From Gammaproteobacteria bacterium (GTDB taxonomy: Bacteria > Pseudomonadota > Gammaproteobacteria > Arenicellales > Poriferihabitantaceae), in the NCBI GenBank assembly GCA_024644945.1, contig JAHEGU010000026.1, forward strand, positions 1-45,105: a DNA stretch of 45,105 nucleotides, read 5' to 3'. A program made the position numbers and the translations under genes. Below are positions 25,234-34,467 of the stretch, in pieces. Within the stretch, counting starts at the first letter, position 1. Every line of letters starts with the position of its first letter. The notes beneath the pieces are model-generated. The model was not told where the DNA came from and did not search any database. It was given only the letters and a program-made list of their open reading frames with translations.

Positions 25234-26421
25234 TTGACACCATCAAAGTCAGAATTCTCGCTGGATGAGGACATAGACCGAAGTTCGGTTCCGGCACTTA
25301 AGGTCCATCCATCAGTGTTAGGGCAATATGGCGAAGGTCTGTTTGCCGGCGGGGTTGCCGATATGGATTTCAAAGCGCCTCCAGTGGTGCTTGATGCGCT
25401 GCAAAAACGGCTCGACCACGGCGTATTTGGATATGAGACGGTGCCGGATGGATTGCTACCTGCACTCATAAACTGGTTATCCGTCCGCCACAGCTGGCGT
25501 GTTGATCCAACGCACATTCTCCGTGCCCCGAACGTCCTGAACGCACTTGCCATTGCTGCCTCCCTGTTCAGCGAGGAAGGTGATGGCATCATCGTCCAGC
25601 CACCGGTTTTTTTTGATTTCTTCGACATACTTAAGGAGAACCGCCGGTCTTTAATTTCCAACCCCCTGATGCTGGAGAATGGCCGATACTGCATGGATTT
25701 CGAAGACCTTGAGCAAAAGGCTTCTGACCCAAGGGCAAAAATGATCTATCTGTGCAACCCTCACAATCCAGTTGGCCGCGTGTGGACCAGAGATGAACTG
25801 CGAAAGCTTGGTGATATCTGTGCACGCTATGATGTCCTGGTCGTGTCCGATGAGATTCATGGCGACATTACATTTTCCAACCATGCTTTTACGCCATTCT
25901 CCTCTCTCGGCCTGGAGTATGCGGCTAATTGCATCAGCTGCCTTTCACCAGCAAAAAGTTTCAACATTGCGTCTTGTTGCTCAGCGTTCACCGTCATTTC
26001 CAATGAAGGCTTGCGACAGGCATTTCAGGTAGAGAACAGTCGATTAACCGTTAACAAGAATAATGCGTTTGCGAGTGTCGCCATGGAAGCCGCGTACAGG
26101 GACGGGGGTGAATGGTTAGAGGCAACTTTGAACTACCTGGAGCGGAACGTAGAGTTGGTCAGGGCTCGTCTGAAAGATATCCCCGGCGTTAATCTCATTG
26201 AGCCAGAGGGAACATTTCTGCTATGGCTGGACTTCAGGGGCCTGGCTTTACAGCCAGATAATCTGACAGCTTTTCTAAGGGAGAAAGCAAACTGGGCGGT
26301 AACACGCGGACAAACATTCGGACCCGAAGGCAATGGATTTGCCAGGCTCAACATAGCGTGTACTCGTGCCAAGCTCGACGCTGCGCTCAACAATCTCGCA
26401 AACGCAAGCGCGGCCGGATGA
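25234..26421 (+). CDS. MalY/PatB-like class I/II PLP enzyme (C-S lyase or aminotransferase)
   Basis: A 395-residue fold-type I PLP enzyme. The N-terminal AGGVADMDFKAPPVVLDALQKRLDHGVFGYE matches MalY/PatB cystathionine beta-lyase-like proteins. PLP ligands are Asn in YLCNPHNPVG, Asp in VVSDEIHGDI and the Schiff-base Lys in LSPAKSFNIA. Family members cleave C-S bonds in cysteine conjugates or transaminate amino acids. The frame is open to 24952 inside the upstream gene; TTG 25234, with GGAG 9 nt upstream, gives the normal family N-terminus. Its presence beside a methylated-amine locus may point to a sulfur-containing methylated substrate, which is speculation. Confidence 0.87.
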   Translation: MTPSKSEFSLDEDIDRSSVPALKVHPSVLGQYGEGLFAGGVADMDFKAPPVVLDALQKRLDHGVFGYETVPDGLLPALINWLSVRHSWRVDPTHILRAPNVLNALAIAASLFSEEGDGIIVQPPVFFDFFDILKENRRSLISNPLMLENGRYCMDFEDLEQKASDPRAKMIYLCNPHNPVGRVWTRDELRKLGDICARYDVLVVSDEIHGDITFSNHAFTPFSSLGLEYAANCISCLSPAKSFNIASCCSAFTVISNEGLRQAFQVENSRLTVNKNNAFASVAMEAAYRDGGEWLEATLNYLERNVELVRARLKDIPGVNLIEPEGTFLLWLDFRGLALQPDNLTAFLREKANWAVTRGQTFGPEGNGFARLNIACTRAKLDAALNNLANASAAG

Positions 26422-26623
26422 TGAGCGTGCAGTGAGTAGAACGCAGCAGGCGCTTTACCGGGTCTCCATTTAAAGGAAAGCTTGCCTCCAAAAGCAAAAT
26501 ACCAGGGTTCACTGCAGATCCTTTTCATCGCCAGGGAAAACCAGACCTCTAAAACAGTACCAAACTGGCAGGCATTGATAAATGCTTTCCAGTCGGCGGC
26601 AGTTACTGTAGATTTCATTCGCC

Positions 26624-27568
26624 ATGTCCGATCTACCCACCGATATATCCCGTATAGACACCTCCCTATCAGTCCGGCCGGCCCACTATGCATTGTTACT
26701 GCTGATGGGCATATTGTGGGGGCTTGCACTATCACTGGCGAAGATCGGTGTGCAAGCCGGCGGGCACCCGGTCGGCATGGCACTGTGGCAGGTTTGTACC
26801 AGCACAACTCTATTACTCGGCTTGCTGTTACTGCAGTCGAAACGGCCGGTGATTCGTGCTGACGTAGCGCGTTTTGGTCTGATCTGTGGCAGTTGCGGGG
26901 TTGCTTTCCCGGCGATCGCGCTGTTCTGGTGCGCACTATATTTACCCGCCGGGGTAGTCGCGATCGCATTTGCAAGCATGCCGCTGTTTACCTACCTGCT
27001 GGCGGTGTTATTGAAAATTGAACGGGCACAGCGACGTCGTCTGGCAGGGGTTGTGATTGGGCTTATGGCAATGGCTTTGCTTGTTTTGCCACAAAGTGCT
27101 TTACCCGCGCCTGGGCTTGCGCCCTGGGTACTGCTAGCACTGGTTGCAAGCATCAGCATGTCGCTCGAAAATTCTTATGCCGGAGGCTATCGCCCACCTG
27201 CAGTTGGGTCGCTTGAGCTCAGTTTTGCACGACAGGGCACCGCGGTGCTTTTGCTATTGCCCCTGGCACTGACCTCAGGTACCACCCTGCCGCTGTTCGA
27301 ATCCTGGGGTACGGCACAGTATGCCGCGACCGGAAACGGACTGCTCAGCGGTATCGCCTTCACCACCCTGCTTTACGTTATTAAATCCGCGGGCCCTGTG
27401 TTTGCCAGCCAGACAGCGTACGTAATCACGCTCGCGGGCGTTGCCTGGGGCATGATCATTTTCGCCGAAACCCACTCGATTTATATCTGGTTGGCGCTTG
27501 TGCTGACGCTCACGGGTATTGGCATGGTGCGTCCACAAAAGCCTTCGAGTCGACTCGCGGCAACCTGA
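26624..27568 (+). CDS. EamA/DMT-family transporter
   Basis: A 314-residue inner-membrane protein with ten predicted helices in two EamA repeats: LLLMGILWGLALSLAKIGV opens the first and LVASISMSLENSYAGG the second. GMALWQVCTSTTLLLGLLLL and the terminal IWLALVLTLTGIGMV helix are typical. EamA proteins usually export amino acids or metabolites by drug/metabolite transport. ATG 26624 lies 202 bp after the MalY-like gene, so co-transcription is possible but unproven. It may export a product of the cluster. Confidence 0.88.
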   Translation: MSDLPTDISRIDTSLSVRPAHYALLLLMGILWGLALSLAKIGVQAGGHPVGMALWQVCTSTTLLLGLLLLQSKRPVIRADVARFGLICGSCGVAFPAIALFWCALYLPAGVVAIAFASMPLFTYLLAVLLKIERAQRRRLAGVVIGLMAMALLVLPQSALPAPGLAPWVLLALVASISMSLENSYAGGYRPPAVGSLELSFARQGTAVLLLLPLALTSGTTLPLFESWGTAQYAATGNGLLSGIAFTTLLYVIKSAGPVFASQTAYVITLAGVAWGMIIFAETHSIYIWLALVLTLTGIGMVRPQKPSSRLAAT

Positions 27569-27632
27569 CCAGATTGGAACTGTGAGCCGGCAGCGGACTC
27601 TAATGAAGGTCCGGCAATAGGTGCGAAGTGCT

Positions 27633-29201
27633 CTATATCTGTGATTCAATCGGGAACATTCCCATAAACCCGACTCCGAATCGCTTCCAGAAACCAGTGT
27701 ATGGATCAACATAGATGGTCTGCTGTTCGCCATCGATCAAACCGTGCCAGACTATCCTGCCGCGACCTTGGTCGCCATCCAGCAATTCCAGGCGGAAAGC
27801 AACCTCATCAATCTTGCGATCAAAGCTATCGGCCATATGTTCTGCAAGCTCGGTCGAATCGAACACAACACCGATTTCGGTATTTTGAATGATTGATCTT
27901 GGATCCAGGTTCAGTGAGCCGATAAAAACCTTATTGCGGTCGAGGATAAAGGACTTTGCATGCAGACTTGCCTTGGAACTGCCTATGCCTCCTTCTTCCA
28001 TCGCTTTCCGCTGCTCTGCACTCAGATTTTTGTTCAGCTCGTAGAGTTCAACACCTATACGCAAAAGTTCCCTGCGGTACCTGGAGTAGCCGGCGTGCAC
28101 CGCGGACACATCCGTGGACGAAAGAGAATTGGTCAGAATACGTACGCGCACGTCTTTTTCTCGCAGCGTCTTCAGGAAAGCGACCCCCGCTTTTCCCGGC
28201 ACAAAATATGGAGAGAAAATAATGAGCTCATTCTCCACGCCTTCCATATAAGGCCTGAGCTGCTCAGTCAGTCGATATTCGGTATTGCTCGTATCCTGAG
28301 TCAATTTTCTCGGATCATCGGCGACCACCTCTCCTGGCCCCCAGGAAAATTTCACGCCGTCTTTCCCGATGAGTTGCGCGAGGTCCGAATCACGCACGTG
28401 CTGCACGTATTGCGATTCGTACTGCTGCGCAACGAACTCATCGAACTCTGCCTTACGTTGCGCAGAATCCTCACCGGTCGGTATATTCTTCACCAGGCTT
28501 GAGATGGGATAGCTCAGCGCGTTATTCCAGTAGAGGTCGAAAGATGAAGAGACGGCATGGGCAACCGGCCCAACACTCAGCACATCCAAATCCATGAAAG
28601 CAAGCTCCGGATCCGCGTTGAAATATTCGTCACCGATATTGCGGCCTCCGAGAATGGTCGCCTGGTTGTCGACAGTAAACGACTTGTTATGGGCCCGCCG
28701 GGTCTGCTTGCCGAAGCCGGTGATAAACTGGATAGCCCGGACAGTATCCCTGCTGAACGGATTAAAAATACGTACCTCGACATTGGGATGAGAGTCGAGA
28801 ATGGCAGCGCCTGTATCCCGCCCCTCTTGATCCATATCGTCCACCAGAAGACGAATCCTTACCCCTCTCTCTGCAGCCTGGTACAGACTGTCAATAAACA
28901 GGCTGCCGACGACATCATCGTGAATCATGTAGTACTGCGTATCGATGCTGCCCTCAGCGATACGAGCGAGATGGACCCGGGCGACAAATGCGTCCAGTGC
29001 GTCGTCAAGCAGATAAAAGGCTGATTCGCCAGTTTTGCCAGCAGACCTGCTATCAAATAACCGGCTTAAGCGCGTTTCCCCTATGTCTTCGTATGCGTAT
29101 GATTCTGTGCGATCAGTATTCGGTGGCAGGCTTACACAGGCAACCAATCCGGTGGCACAGATAGCGATCGCCAGCCTGCAAATGAATTTCAAAGTTTTCA
29201 A
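27633..29201 (-). CDS. Phospholipase D-type lipoprotein, cardiolipin synthase C-like
   Basis: A 522-residue protein with a lipoprotein signal peptide: the lipobox LVAC places the lipidated Cys at 22. It carries two HKD motifs, His171/Lys173/Asp178 (AHNKSFTVD) and His414/Lys416/Asp421 (LHAKSFILD), each followed by the conserved GGRN or GSLN element. This is the architecture of ClsC-like cardiolipin or phosphatidyltransferase enzymes of the periplasmic face. A link to membrane lipid remodelling is by family. It is monocistronic as far as visible. Confidence 0.9.
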   Translation of the reverse strand: MKTLKFICRLAIAICATGLVACVSLPPNTDRTESYAYEDIGETRLSRLFDSRSAGKTGESAFYLLDDALDAFVARVHLARIAEGSIDTQYYMIHDDVVGSLFIDSLYQAAERGVRIRLLVDDMDQEGRDTGAAILDSHPNVEVRIFNPFSRDTVRAIQFITGFGKQTRRAHNKSFTVDNQATILGGRNIGDEYFNADPELAFMDLDVLSVGPVAHAVSSSFDLYWNNALSYPISSLVKNIPTGEDSAQRKAEFDEFVAQQYESQYVQHVRDSDLAQLIGKDGVKFSWGPGEVVADDPRKLTQDTSNTEYRLTEQLRPYMEGVENELIIFSPYFVPGKAGVAFLKTLREKDVRVRILTNSLSSTDVSAVHAGYSRYRRELLRIGVELYELNKNLSAEQRKAMEEGGIGSSKASLHAKSFILDRNKVFIGSLNLDPRSIIQNTEIGVVFDSTELAEHMADSFDRKIDEVAFRLELLDGDQGRGRIVWHGLIDGEQQTIYVDPYTGFWKRFGVGFMGMFPIESQI

Positions 29202-29305
29202 TTTGCCAATTGCTCCTTTGACAAGCCGAGGGTTTTGATTTTATCCCGAAAATCGCTGGATTAGCCTGGACATTGGAATGGCATAAATCACTGTAACAAG
29301 GCAAT

Positions 29306-29340
29306 AAAAAAACGCCCCCGAATGGCTTGTAAAAGCGGCG
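29306..29340 (-). terminator. Weak terminator-like element
   Basis: Read on the minus strand, CGCC pairs with GGCG around a loose loop and is followed by seven T residues. It lies just after the PGPGW-like gene and before the phospholipase gene. The stem is short (4 bp), so this is only a candidate. Confidence 0.3.
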
Positions 29341-29411
29341 AGATCAAACGTAAATTCATTTATGTTCGATTCCAGGCTATGCCGCTCACAATTACAGGAT
29401 GCTCGGACCAT

Positions 29412-29843
29412 TCAGGGCTCAGTTGGAAAATCCAAGGGCGGCGATCCGGTGAGCTGCCGGATCTTATTGATCGTGGCGCCAACCGCAGGCAGGCAGGCTA
29501 TTCGGCGTTCGAGCTTGTACTTACCGGGGAAGTTGCTTATCGCGAGACCGATCAGGATGGTGACAATGCCCTGCCCGGGCAGCACCAGCATGACGATTCC
29601 CACCAGGATCAGCACCAGCCCGACCAGGTTCTTGAGCAGCGACAGAAGGTTCCAGACCAAAGGGTGTTTGCGCTTACTCTTGGCCGGTTCACGTTTCTCG
29701 CTGACGAAGTAGTCCACCGGCAGCTTTCTCACCACCAGCGGTAGCGCTACGGCGGTGATAACCAAAGCGATCAGCGAGTAATTACCGATCTGCCCGATCA
29801 GTTGCTGGTGTTCGGTTAGCCAGGTTTTTATTTCAGACAACAT
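29412..29843 (-). CDS. PGPGW-like small inner-membrane protein
   Basis: A 143-residue protein. One helix is at about residues 20-39 (YSLIALVITAVALPLVV), then a basic loop, and a long hydrophobic hairpin LVGLVLILVGIVMLVLPGQGIVTILIGLAISNFPGK. The LPGQG turn between hydrophobic halves is like the PGPGW transmembrane family; no molecular function is known. It ends with ATG-distal ERRIACLPAVGATINKIR and a proline-rich tail. It is on the same strand as the phospholipase gene but 210 bp apart. Confidence 0.7.
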   Translation of the reverse strand: MLSEIKTWLTEHQQLIGQIGNYSLIALVITAVALPLVVRKLPVDYFVSEKREPAKSKRKHPLVWNLLSLLKNLVGLVLILVGIVMLVLPGQGIVTILIGLAISNFPGKYKLERRIACLPAVGATINKIRQLTGSPPLDFPTEP

Positions 29844-30055
29844 TAGCCAGACTGAATGGTTTCTCGAGCGTGGAGCGGGCCATAAAGAAGAATTAAGTGC
29901 ATTTCTGTGTGATTAAAACAGAATTGTCGAGGAATGCAGCAGCTGGAAATTGCAAGATGTGGAATAACAAACCTGGGAATTCTGGCAAGCAAACAAGGAT
30001 GGCCGACAGTTAACCACTGTGTCTCCAGAATCTAAATTCAATCTTCTTACCCTTA

Positions 30056-30583
30056 CTATTGCGATAGGATCAGGCAGGGGCACTTCGCCTTCTTGTCAAC
30101 GGACTCAGTGACGCTGCGGTGCATGAAGTCGTCCAGGACAGACCGCCTTTCGTGGCCCATGACGATCAAATCGGCAGCCGCCTCGGAGGCCACATCCAGG
30201 ATTGCCTTCGCTGGGTCGCCGGAGCGCACAAAGGTCTTTACCGCTTTGACATTTTTGCCCTTGGTATAGGCTTCGGCTTCCGACACGACGCTGTCGGCGA
30301 CCTCAACGGACAGCCGCAAGACGGCCTCCGCTTGCTGCACCTCGTCTCTTATGTTGACGGTTTCGTAATAAGCAAAACGGTCGATAGCACCGGAATAATT
30401 CGGTGTGCTGAGGACACCTTCGATCTGGGCTTCTCGAATGAGATCATCGCTTATTTCCCTAGGTTTCGTTACGTAAAGGATGCCAAGCTTGGATTGATAT
30501 TTGTCAGCCATCGCGCAGGCGGTTTCGAGTGTAGCTCGGCTTGATTCTCCGCCATCGATAGCAACAAGAATTCGTTCGAACAT
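30056..30583 (-). CDS. Universal stress protein lacking the ATP-binding glycine motif
   Basis: A 175-residue Usp-domain protein (FERILVAIDGGESSRATLETACAMA at the start; ADLIVMGHERRSVLDDFMHRSVTESV near the end). The usual GX2GX9G(S/T) motif is altered: the loop reads MGHERRSVLDDFMHRSV, so ATP binding is unlikely. The domain has an internal insertion with a long helix (QQAEAVLRLSVEVADSVVSEAEAY). It is a second Usp, unlike the FNR-linked one at 12.8 kb, and stands alone. Confidence 0.88.
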   Translation of the reverse strand: MFERILVAIDGGESSRATLETACAMADKYQSKLGILYVTKPREISDDLIREAQIEGVLSTPNYSGAIDRFAYYETVNIRDEVQQAEAVLRLSVEVADSVVSEAEAYTKGKNVKAVKTFVRSGDPAKAILDVASEAAADLIVMGHERRSVLDDFMHRSVTESVDKKAKCPCLILSQ

Positions 30584-30967
30584 CGTCGGTTCTCCACTTA
30601 GGTTAAATGAATGAATCTATTTCCCTTTTAAATGACTTGCGAGCTATAAGGCCTGCCACTTCGTTGTTGTCCGAAGCTTATGGAGCACTATTGTACCGCT
30701 TGACGAAAACCCGCGCTTAGCATTTCGTGACAAAATACTCCTACCCGTATCGCCATAATCTGGCCGGACTACTAATCTGTCATCGGTGGTGTTGTATCAT
30801 GTGAAACCAGCTGATCGAAATCCGCCAAGAATCGACGCAGTTACCTGAAATATCCTGATACGGGACAGAACGTATTGAATAAGCGCTGAATCTAGTCCTT
30901 TGCTCTTTGGAACGGAGCGCCCATAAGGGGCTGTTGGGGACGAATACACCGTGGAAGCGGGTGAGAC
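30584..30967. other. Intergenic stretch without recognised content
   Basis: About 380 bp between the Usp gene and the AsmA-like gene, both read leftwards. I see no ORF worth reporting, no tRNA, no clear terminator and no strong repeat. It must hold the promoter of the Usp gene near its left end. Confidence 0.6.
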
Positions 30968-33715
30968 TCAGGGTTCGACTTGGTACTCCAGATATTTATT
31001 CCGGGCCCGGACGATGTCCACGTTTCTCTTACCGTCGGCGATCTTGACTATGGCGTGCAGCTTCTTGTAGCGGGCGTAGATAACGCCAGTGCCGGTGGTT
31101 TCAGTGATAACACCCTTTATCCCTACGTCTATGTTGTCACTCACGGCATGGGCATAGGGGATGACGAGTGTGTCGTCGTGCATCTTAATCTGCGCTTCGC
31201 CTTTGATGTCTTCGATCTTCATCATATTGGCCAGGAACTTCGGCGGGTCCTTCTCGTTACGAAACATCGCCACGATGGGCCGCGAGTCACTCATGTGCAG
31301 TTCCACCTCGACGTCAAGCAAGGGCGGATCGGTCCAGGTAGTTTCACCGCGCACCAGTGTAAGCTCAGCCGACCAGCCCTTCTGGTCGAAATCTTCTTCC
31401 CCACCCAGCACATGCAAGCCGTCGAGGCGAATTTCTGAACCACTGATATCAAACATCATGTCCGTCGGCACCCCACCCACCAGCAACATATCAACGAAAA
31501 GATCGCCGCCGACTACCTGCTTGTCCAAACTGGCTTCCAGGTCACGAGAAGCCAGCTTCAGCCACCCGTCGGCATCTTCACGTTGCAGTGCGATATCCGC
31601 TGACAGATCCGCCGTGCCCTTGGTGAACTGCAAGGGTGAGTCCGGTGGCAGGTAGCCGTTAAACACATCCATGTCGGTGACTTTGGCAGACAGGATTTTG
31701 AAATCGAGGGTAAAGTCATTATTAACTTCCGTATCGAAGGTCACATCTTTCACCAGGGCCTTGAGACTCATTTCGACGTCCTGAATACCCGCTGTGGCTT
31801 GCTTCGATCGGGCCATGCTGGCATCGGTCAATAGAATTTCCATTAACCAGTCGGGGTTAGCACCACCTCCACCCTCCTCAATATTCAGGGTAACTTTTCC
31901 ATTGCCAGTGCTGACGTAATCAAGGATGTTGACGGCCAGTGCTTCAGAGGATACCTCGACATTAGTGCCGACATCGAGCAGGCCTGAGCCCAGGAAGAGA
32001 TCGCCACTGACGGTGCCACTGCCGCTTACTTTAGCATTGTGGTTGTCTTTGAACAGGATGCTCAGCCACGCCAGGCTGGATACGGTGGCTTCAAAACCTA
32101 GCAGCCCCTGAGTATTGCCGAGCAATTCTTTTGTTTTGACTTTGCCTAACAATTTCAGCAGGTCGACCGCATGCTCTTCATCAGTTTTCTGGTTTTCCGT
32201 CAGGATACTCAGTTCGCCTTTTTCAATAACGACGGATGCCTCCCAGGGTTCACTCTTTTCGTCGTTATTATCATTTTGCAGCTGGGCATCGGTCAGCTTG
32301 ATATAGGTTCCTGCGACGCGCGTGTTGTTGGACAGAATGGCCGGATTGTCAATTTTCAGTGCAGCGTCCAGGTCGGTGTTAAAGCGGTACTGCCGGATGC
32401 CCATGTCAGCCTCATCGGAGGAGATACCCAGATCTACCGCAATTGAAGTCGGAGACATACTGGCACTGCCCTGGAGTTGGCCCTGGCCTCCATACATCTT
32501 AAAAGGCCATTTTTCTGGCAGGAAGCGCTGAAACAATGATAGATCCGGCACGGTCAGGCCATCAATAGAAAAAGCGATGCTGCGGCTTTGGTCGAATTCA
32601 CCTTCTTTTGGAAGCAGAAAGCCGTCGACATTAATATTTAATTCCAGGCCCTGTCCGGTCAGCAAAGGCGAATCATCGTCGTCGTGTTCGACTTTCACGT
32701 CTTGGTAAATAAACTCGAGATCCAGCTTATTGTCAGGTTCAGGCGCTCGCGTCAGGTTGACCGCTCCGGCCCCGGATATATTGAGCGACGCGATGTCTAT
32801 CTGGAGGTCATCAGCATCTGCAGTCAGGTCGGTGCCCTCGAGCACTTCGCCCCGATCGATAAGCAGGCGCCCGCCCACATGGCCTTTGCCCTGTACTTGC
32901 AGGCCTTCAAAACCAACTGTGAAAAGGTTGATGTAGGCCAGGCTGTTGACGTCAAGATTTACCTCCGCATCCAGTTTCAGGAAATTGAACATTTGCACAC
33001 CCCGGTTCTCTCTGGGAACAAATTCCGCAAACCCCATCGACCCTTTCAGTTCACCTTGTCTGAATACTTCTTGATCGCCGTTCAGGTAAAACGTGCCGAG
33101 GTTCAAATCGAGGCTGTGGGCATCCAGGGAAAAGGGGCCGCCTTGGGAGCGGACATTGAGACCCGCGCCGATTTCGCCGTCCAGGTTTCCTGTCAGGTTG
33201 TAGATCCAGAGGCTGTGGCTGCCGCTGACGTTGATCTCGTCGATACTGACGTACCAAGGTCGCTTTTTATTTTTTGGCGTCGTGATCGTCGTGGACTTTT
33301 CCCGGCCGGTAATTTCCGGAAAGTAAGGCTCGATGTGAGAGACATCCTTATCAACATTCGGTCTCGGCCGCTGCCGGTAGTCGATGTCGCTACCATCGAC
33401 ATCGCTGACCCATACGCGTTTGAAGATCAGGGGTATCAATGCGACAGAACCGGACACGGAGGTGGCCGAAAATTGCCACTGTTGCGAGTAGGACTGCCCA
33501 TTAGCGAACACACCTTTTAAGTGCACCCGGGCGGGATACCATGACCACGCGCTATCCCAGGAAAGGTAGAATTTTTCAGGGCGAATCTTGTTGATCAATG
33601 GCTGAGTCATTGGCAACTGCAACGCGCTGTTGATCAAAATAAGCCAGACCACCTCGACTATCACGACCACCTGCAACAACCGTTTCAGCCAGTGTTTTAA
33701 TGTGGATCCGCTCAT
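30968..33715 (-). CDS. AsmA/DUF748-like envelope protein
   Basis: A 915-residue protein with one N-terminal membrane helix (about residues 11-30) and a very long beta-rich periplasmic part. Repeated strand patterns such as GSATVSG, TAGIQDVEMSLKALVKD and LDVGTNVEVSSEALAVNIL recall the AsmA, YhdP and DUF748 families, which bridge the envelope and are linked to phospholipid transport or outer-membrane homeostasis. The C-terminal part (VIPYAHAVSDNIDVGIKGVI) fits an AsmA-like end. ATG 33715 is preferred to 33724 because AGGGAG lies 9 nt before it. Assignment to an exact subfamily is not possible by eye. Confidence 0.75.
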   Translation of the reverse strand: MSGSTLKHWLKRLLQVVVIVEVVWLILINSALQLPMTQPLINKIRPEKFYLSWDSAWSWYPARVHLKGVFANGQSYSQQWQFSATSVSGSVALIPLIFKRVWVSDVDGSDIDYRQRPRPNVDKDVSHIEPYFPEITGREKSTTITTPKNKKRPWYVSIDEINVSGSHSLWIYNLTGNLDGEIGAGLNVRSQGGPFSLDAHSLDLNLGTFYLNGDQEVFRQGELKGSMGFAEFVPRENRGVQMFNFLKLDAEVNLDVNSLAYINLFTVGFEGLQVQGKGHVGGRLLIDRGEVLEGTDLTADADDLQIDIASLNISGAGAVNLTRAPEPDNKLDLEFIYQDVKVEHDDDDSPLLTGQGLELNINVDGFLLPKEGEFDQSRSIAFSIDGLTVPDLSLFQRFLPEKWPFKMYGGQGQLQGSASMSPTSIAVDLGISSDEADMGIRQYRFNTDLDAALKIDNPAILSNNTRVAGTYIKLTDAQLQNDNNDEKSEPWEASVVIEKGELSILTENQKTDEEHAVDLLKLLGKVKTKELLGNTQGLLGFEATVSSLAWLSILFKDNHNAKVSGSGTVSGDLFLGSGLLDVGTNVEVSSEALAVNILDYVSTGNGKVTLNIEEGGGGANPDWLMEILLTDASMARSKQATAGIQDVEMSLKALVKDVTFDTEVNNDFTLDFKILSAKVTDMDVFNGYLPPDSPLQFTKGTADLSADIALQREDADGWLKLASRDLEASLDKQVVGGDLFVDMLLVGGVPTDMMFDISGSEIRLDGLHVLGGEEDFDQKGWSAELTLVRGETTWTDPPLLDVEVELHMSDSRPIVAMFRNEKDPPKFLANMMKIEDIKGEAQIKMHDDTLVIPYAHAVSDNIDVGIKGVITETTGTGVIYARYKKLHAIVKIADGKRNVDIVRARNKYLEYQVEP

Positions 33716-33914
33716 CGGGCACATCTCCCTGTCGGGATAAAAGACAGTCGGTTTTGCTTTCTATTAACCATGCATGGGTAGTATAAAACCATCCGGTCCT
33801 GGCTCTCCTGCAAATTTCCCCATGGCCTATCCATGATTGGGCAAACTCCCAAGGTCCGGCGAAAGTAGTTTGACGCGTTTTGTGATCGGGGTATCCGTCT
33901 TCATTCCTAACGCT

Positions 33915-34058
33915 ATGGTGATAGTCTCTGCGATGGACCAGCCGCTTCGCATGGCAGTCCTGGTATCTTACTCTCTGAAAGCCGCACTCCAGATAACCGC
34001 GCTTGAAGCGGAACTCGATGCAGCGGAGGAGCAGTACGAAAAACAGAAAGGGGCTTAA
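33915..34058 (+). CDS. Possible 47-aa small protein
   Basis: A short frame with a hydrophobic first half (SYSLKAALQ) and an acidic coiled-coil-like tail (ALEAELDAAEEQYEKQKG). The tail looks like real coding sequence, but no family is recognised and no ribosome site is clear; the frame is open back to TTG 33837. It may be a remnant of a longer protein. Confidence 0.3.
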   Translation: MVIVSAMDQPLRMAVLVSYSLKAALQITALEAELDAAEEQYEKQKGA

Positions 34059-34165
34059 TCACGGGGATATTGTGCCAGTTAACTCAATTTTTATCTTATT
34101 TGTATAAGTTGGCATCTGATCTTTCGATTCTCAATTTAGAGATCGATTAAACCTGACATTGTAAA

Positions 34166-34265
34166 AGCTGCCGTTCATCGAAATAGTTCAAATGACTCAA
34201 GCTGCTCCCGAGCCGTCATTCAAATAACCGCCCAGCAACAACCGTGATTTGCCCACACCCGCCAT
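34166..34265. repeat. Dispersed intergenic repeat, copy R1
   Basis: The 29 bp at 34166-34194 match those at 44909-44937 at 26 positions (core CGAAATAGTTCAAA). The remaining part is more diverged but keeps TGCTCC and the AGCCGTCATTCAA element. It sits in the long leader region of the first cyclase gene. Confidence 0.6.
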
Positions 34266-34328
34266 TCAGGTAATCACTTTAAAAGGTGCTATCGGTGCAA
34301 TCCAGATCTACGAGTAAAGCAAAGGTCA

Positions 34329-34380
34329 AATGTCCACTACTTAGAGAATGTCTGCTTCTCTAAGTAGTGGACATTCTCTA
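34329..34380 (+). promoter_or_regulatory. 20-bp perfect hairpin with competing alternative stem
   Basis: Stem A pairs 34329-34348 with 34356-34375, 20 bp without mismatch, around a 7-nt loop. Stem B pairs TAGAGAATGTC (34342-34352) with GACATTCTCTA (34370-34380), 11 bp, and cannot coexist with stem A. It lies 88 bp before the cyclase start. There is no T-run after it, so it is not a standard terminator. Confidence 0.7.
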
Positions 34381-34467
34381 TACCTTAGATGTCACGAAAT
34401 CACCTCAATTAGTGGCGTCTTGGGTGTAGTAACATACTCCTTATCTTAGGTCATTTTGAGGTACCGA

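Noticed and set aside
26421-26618. Minus-strand frame from ATG 26618 (MKSTVTAADWKAF...) in the gap between the MalY-like and EamA genes
   Set aside because: It looks partly protein-like but runs antisense through the end of the MalY-like gene with no stop in the gap and no clear ribosome site. It could be a fragment; not supported enough to list.
32684-33520. 278-codon plus-strand frame opposite the AsmA-like gene
   Set aside because: Antisense shadow; the minus-strand protein has the membrane helix, ribosome site and beta-repeat pattern.
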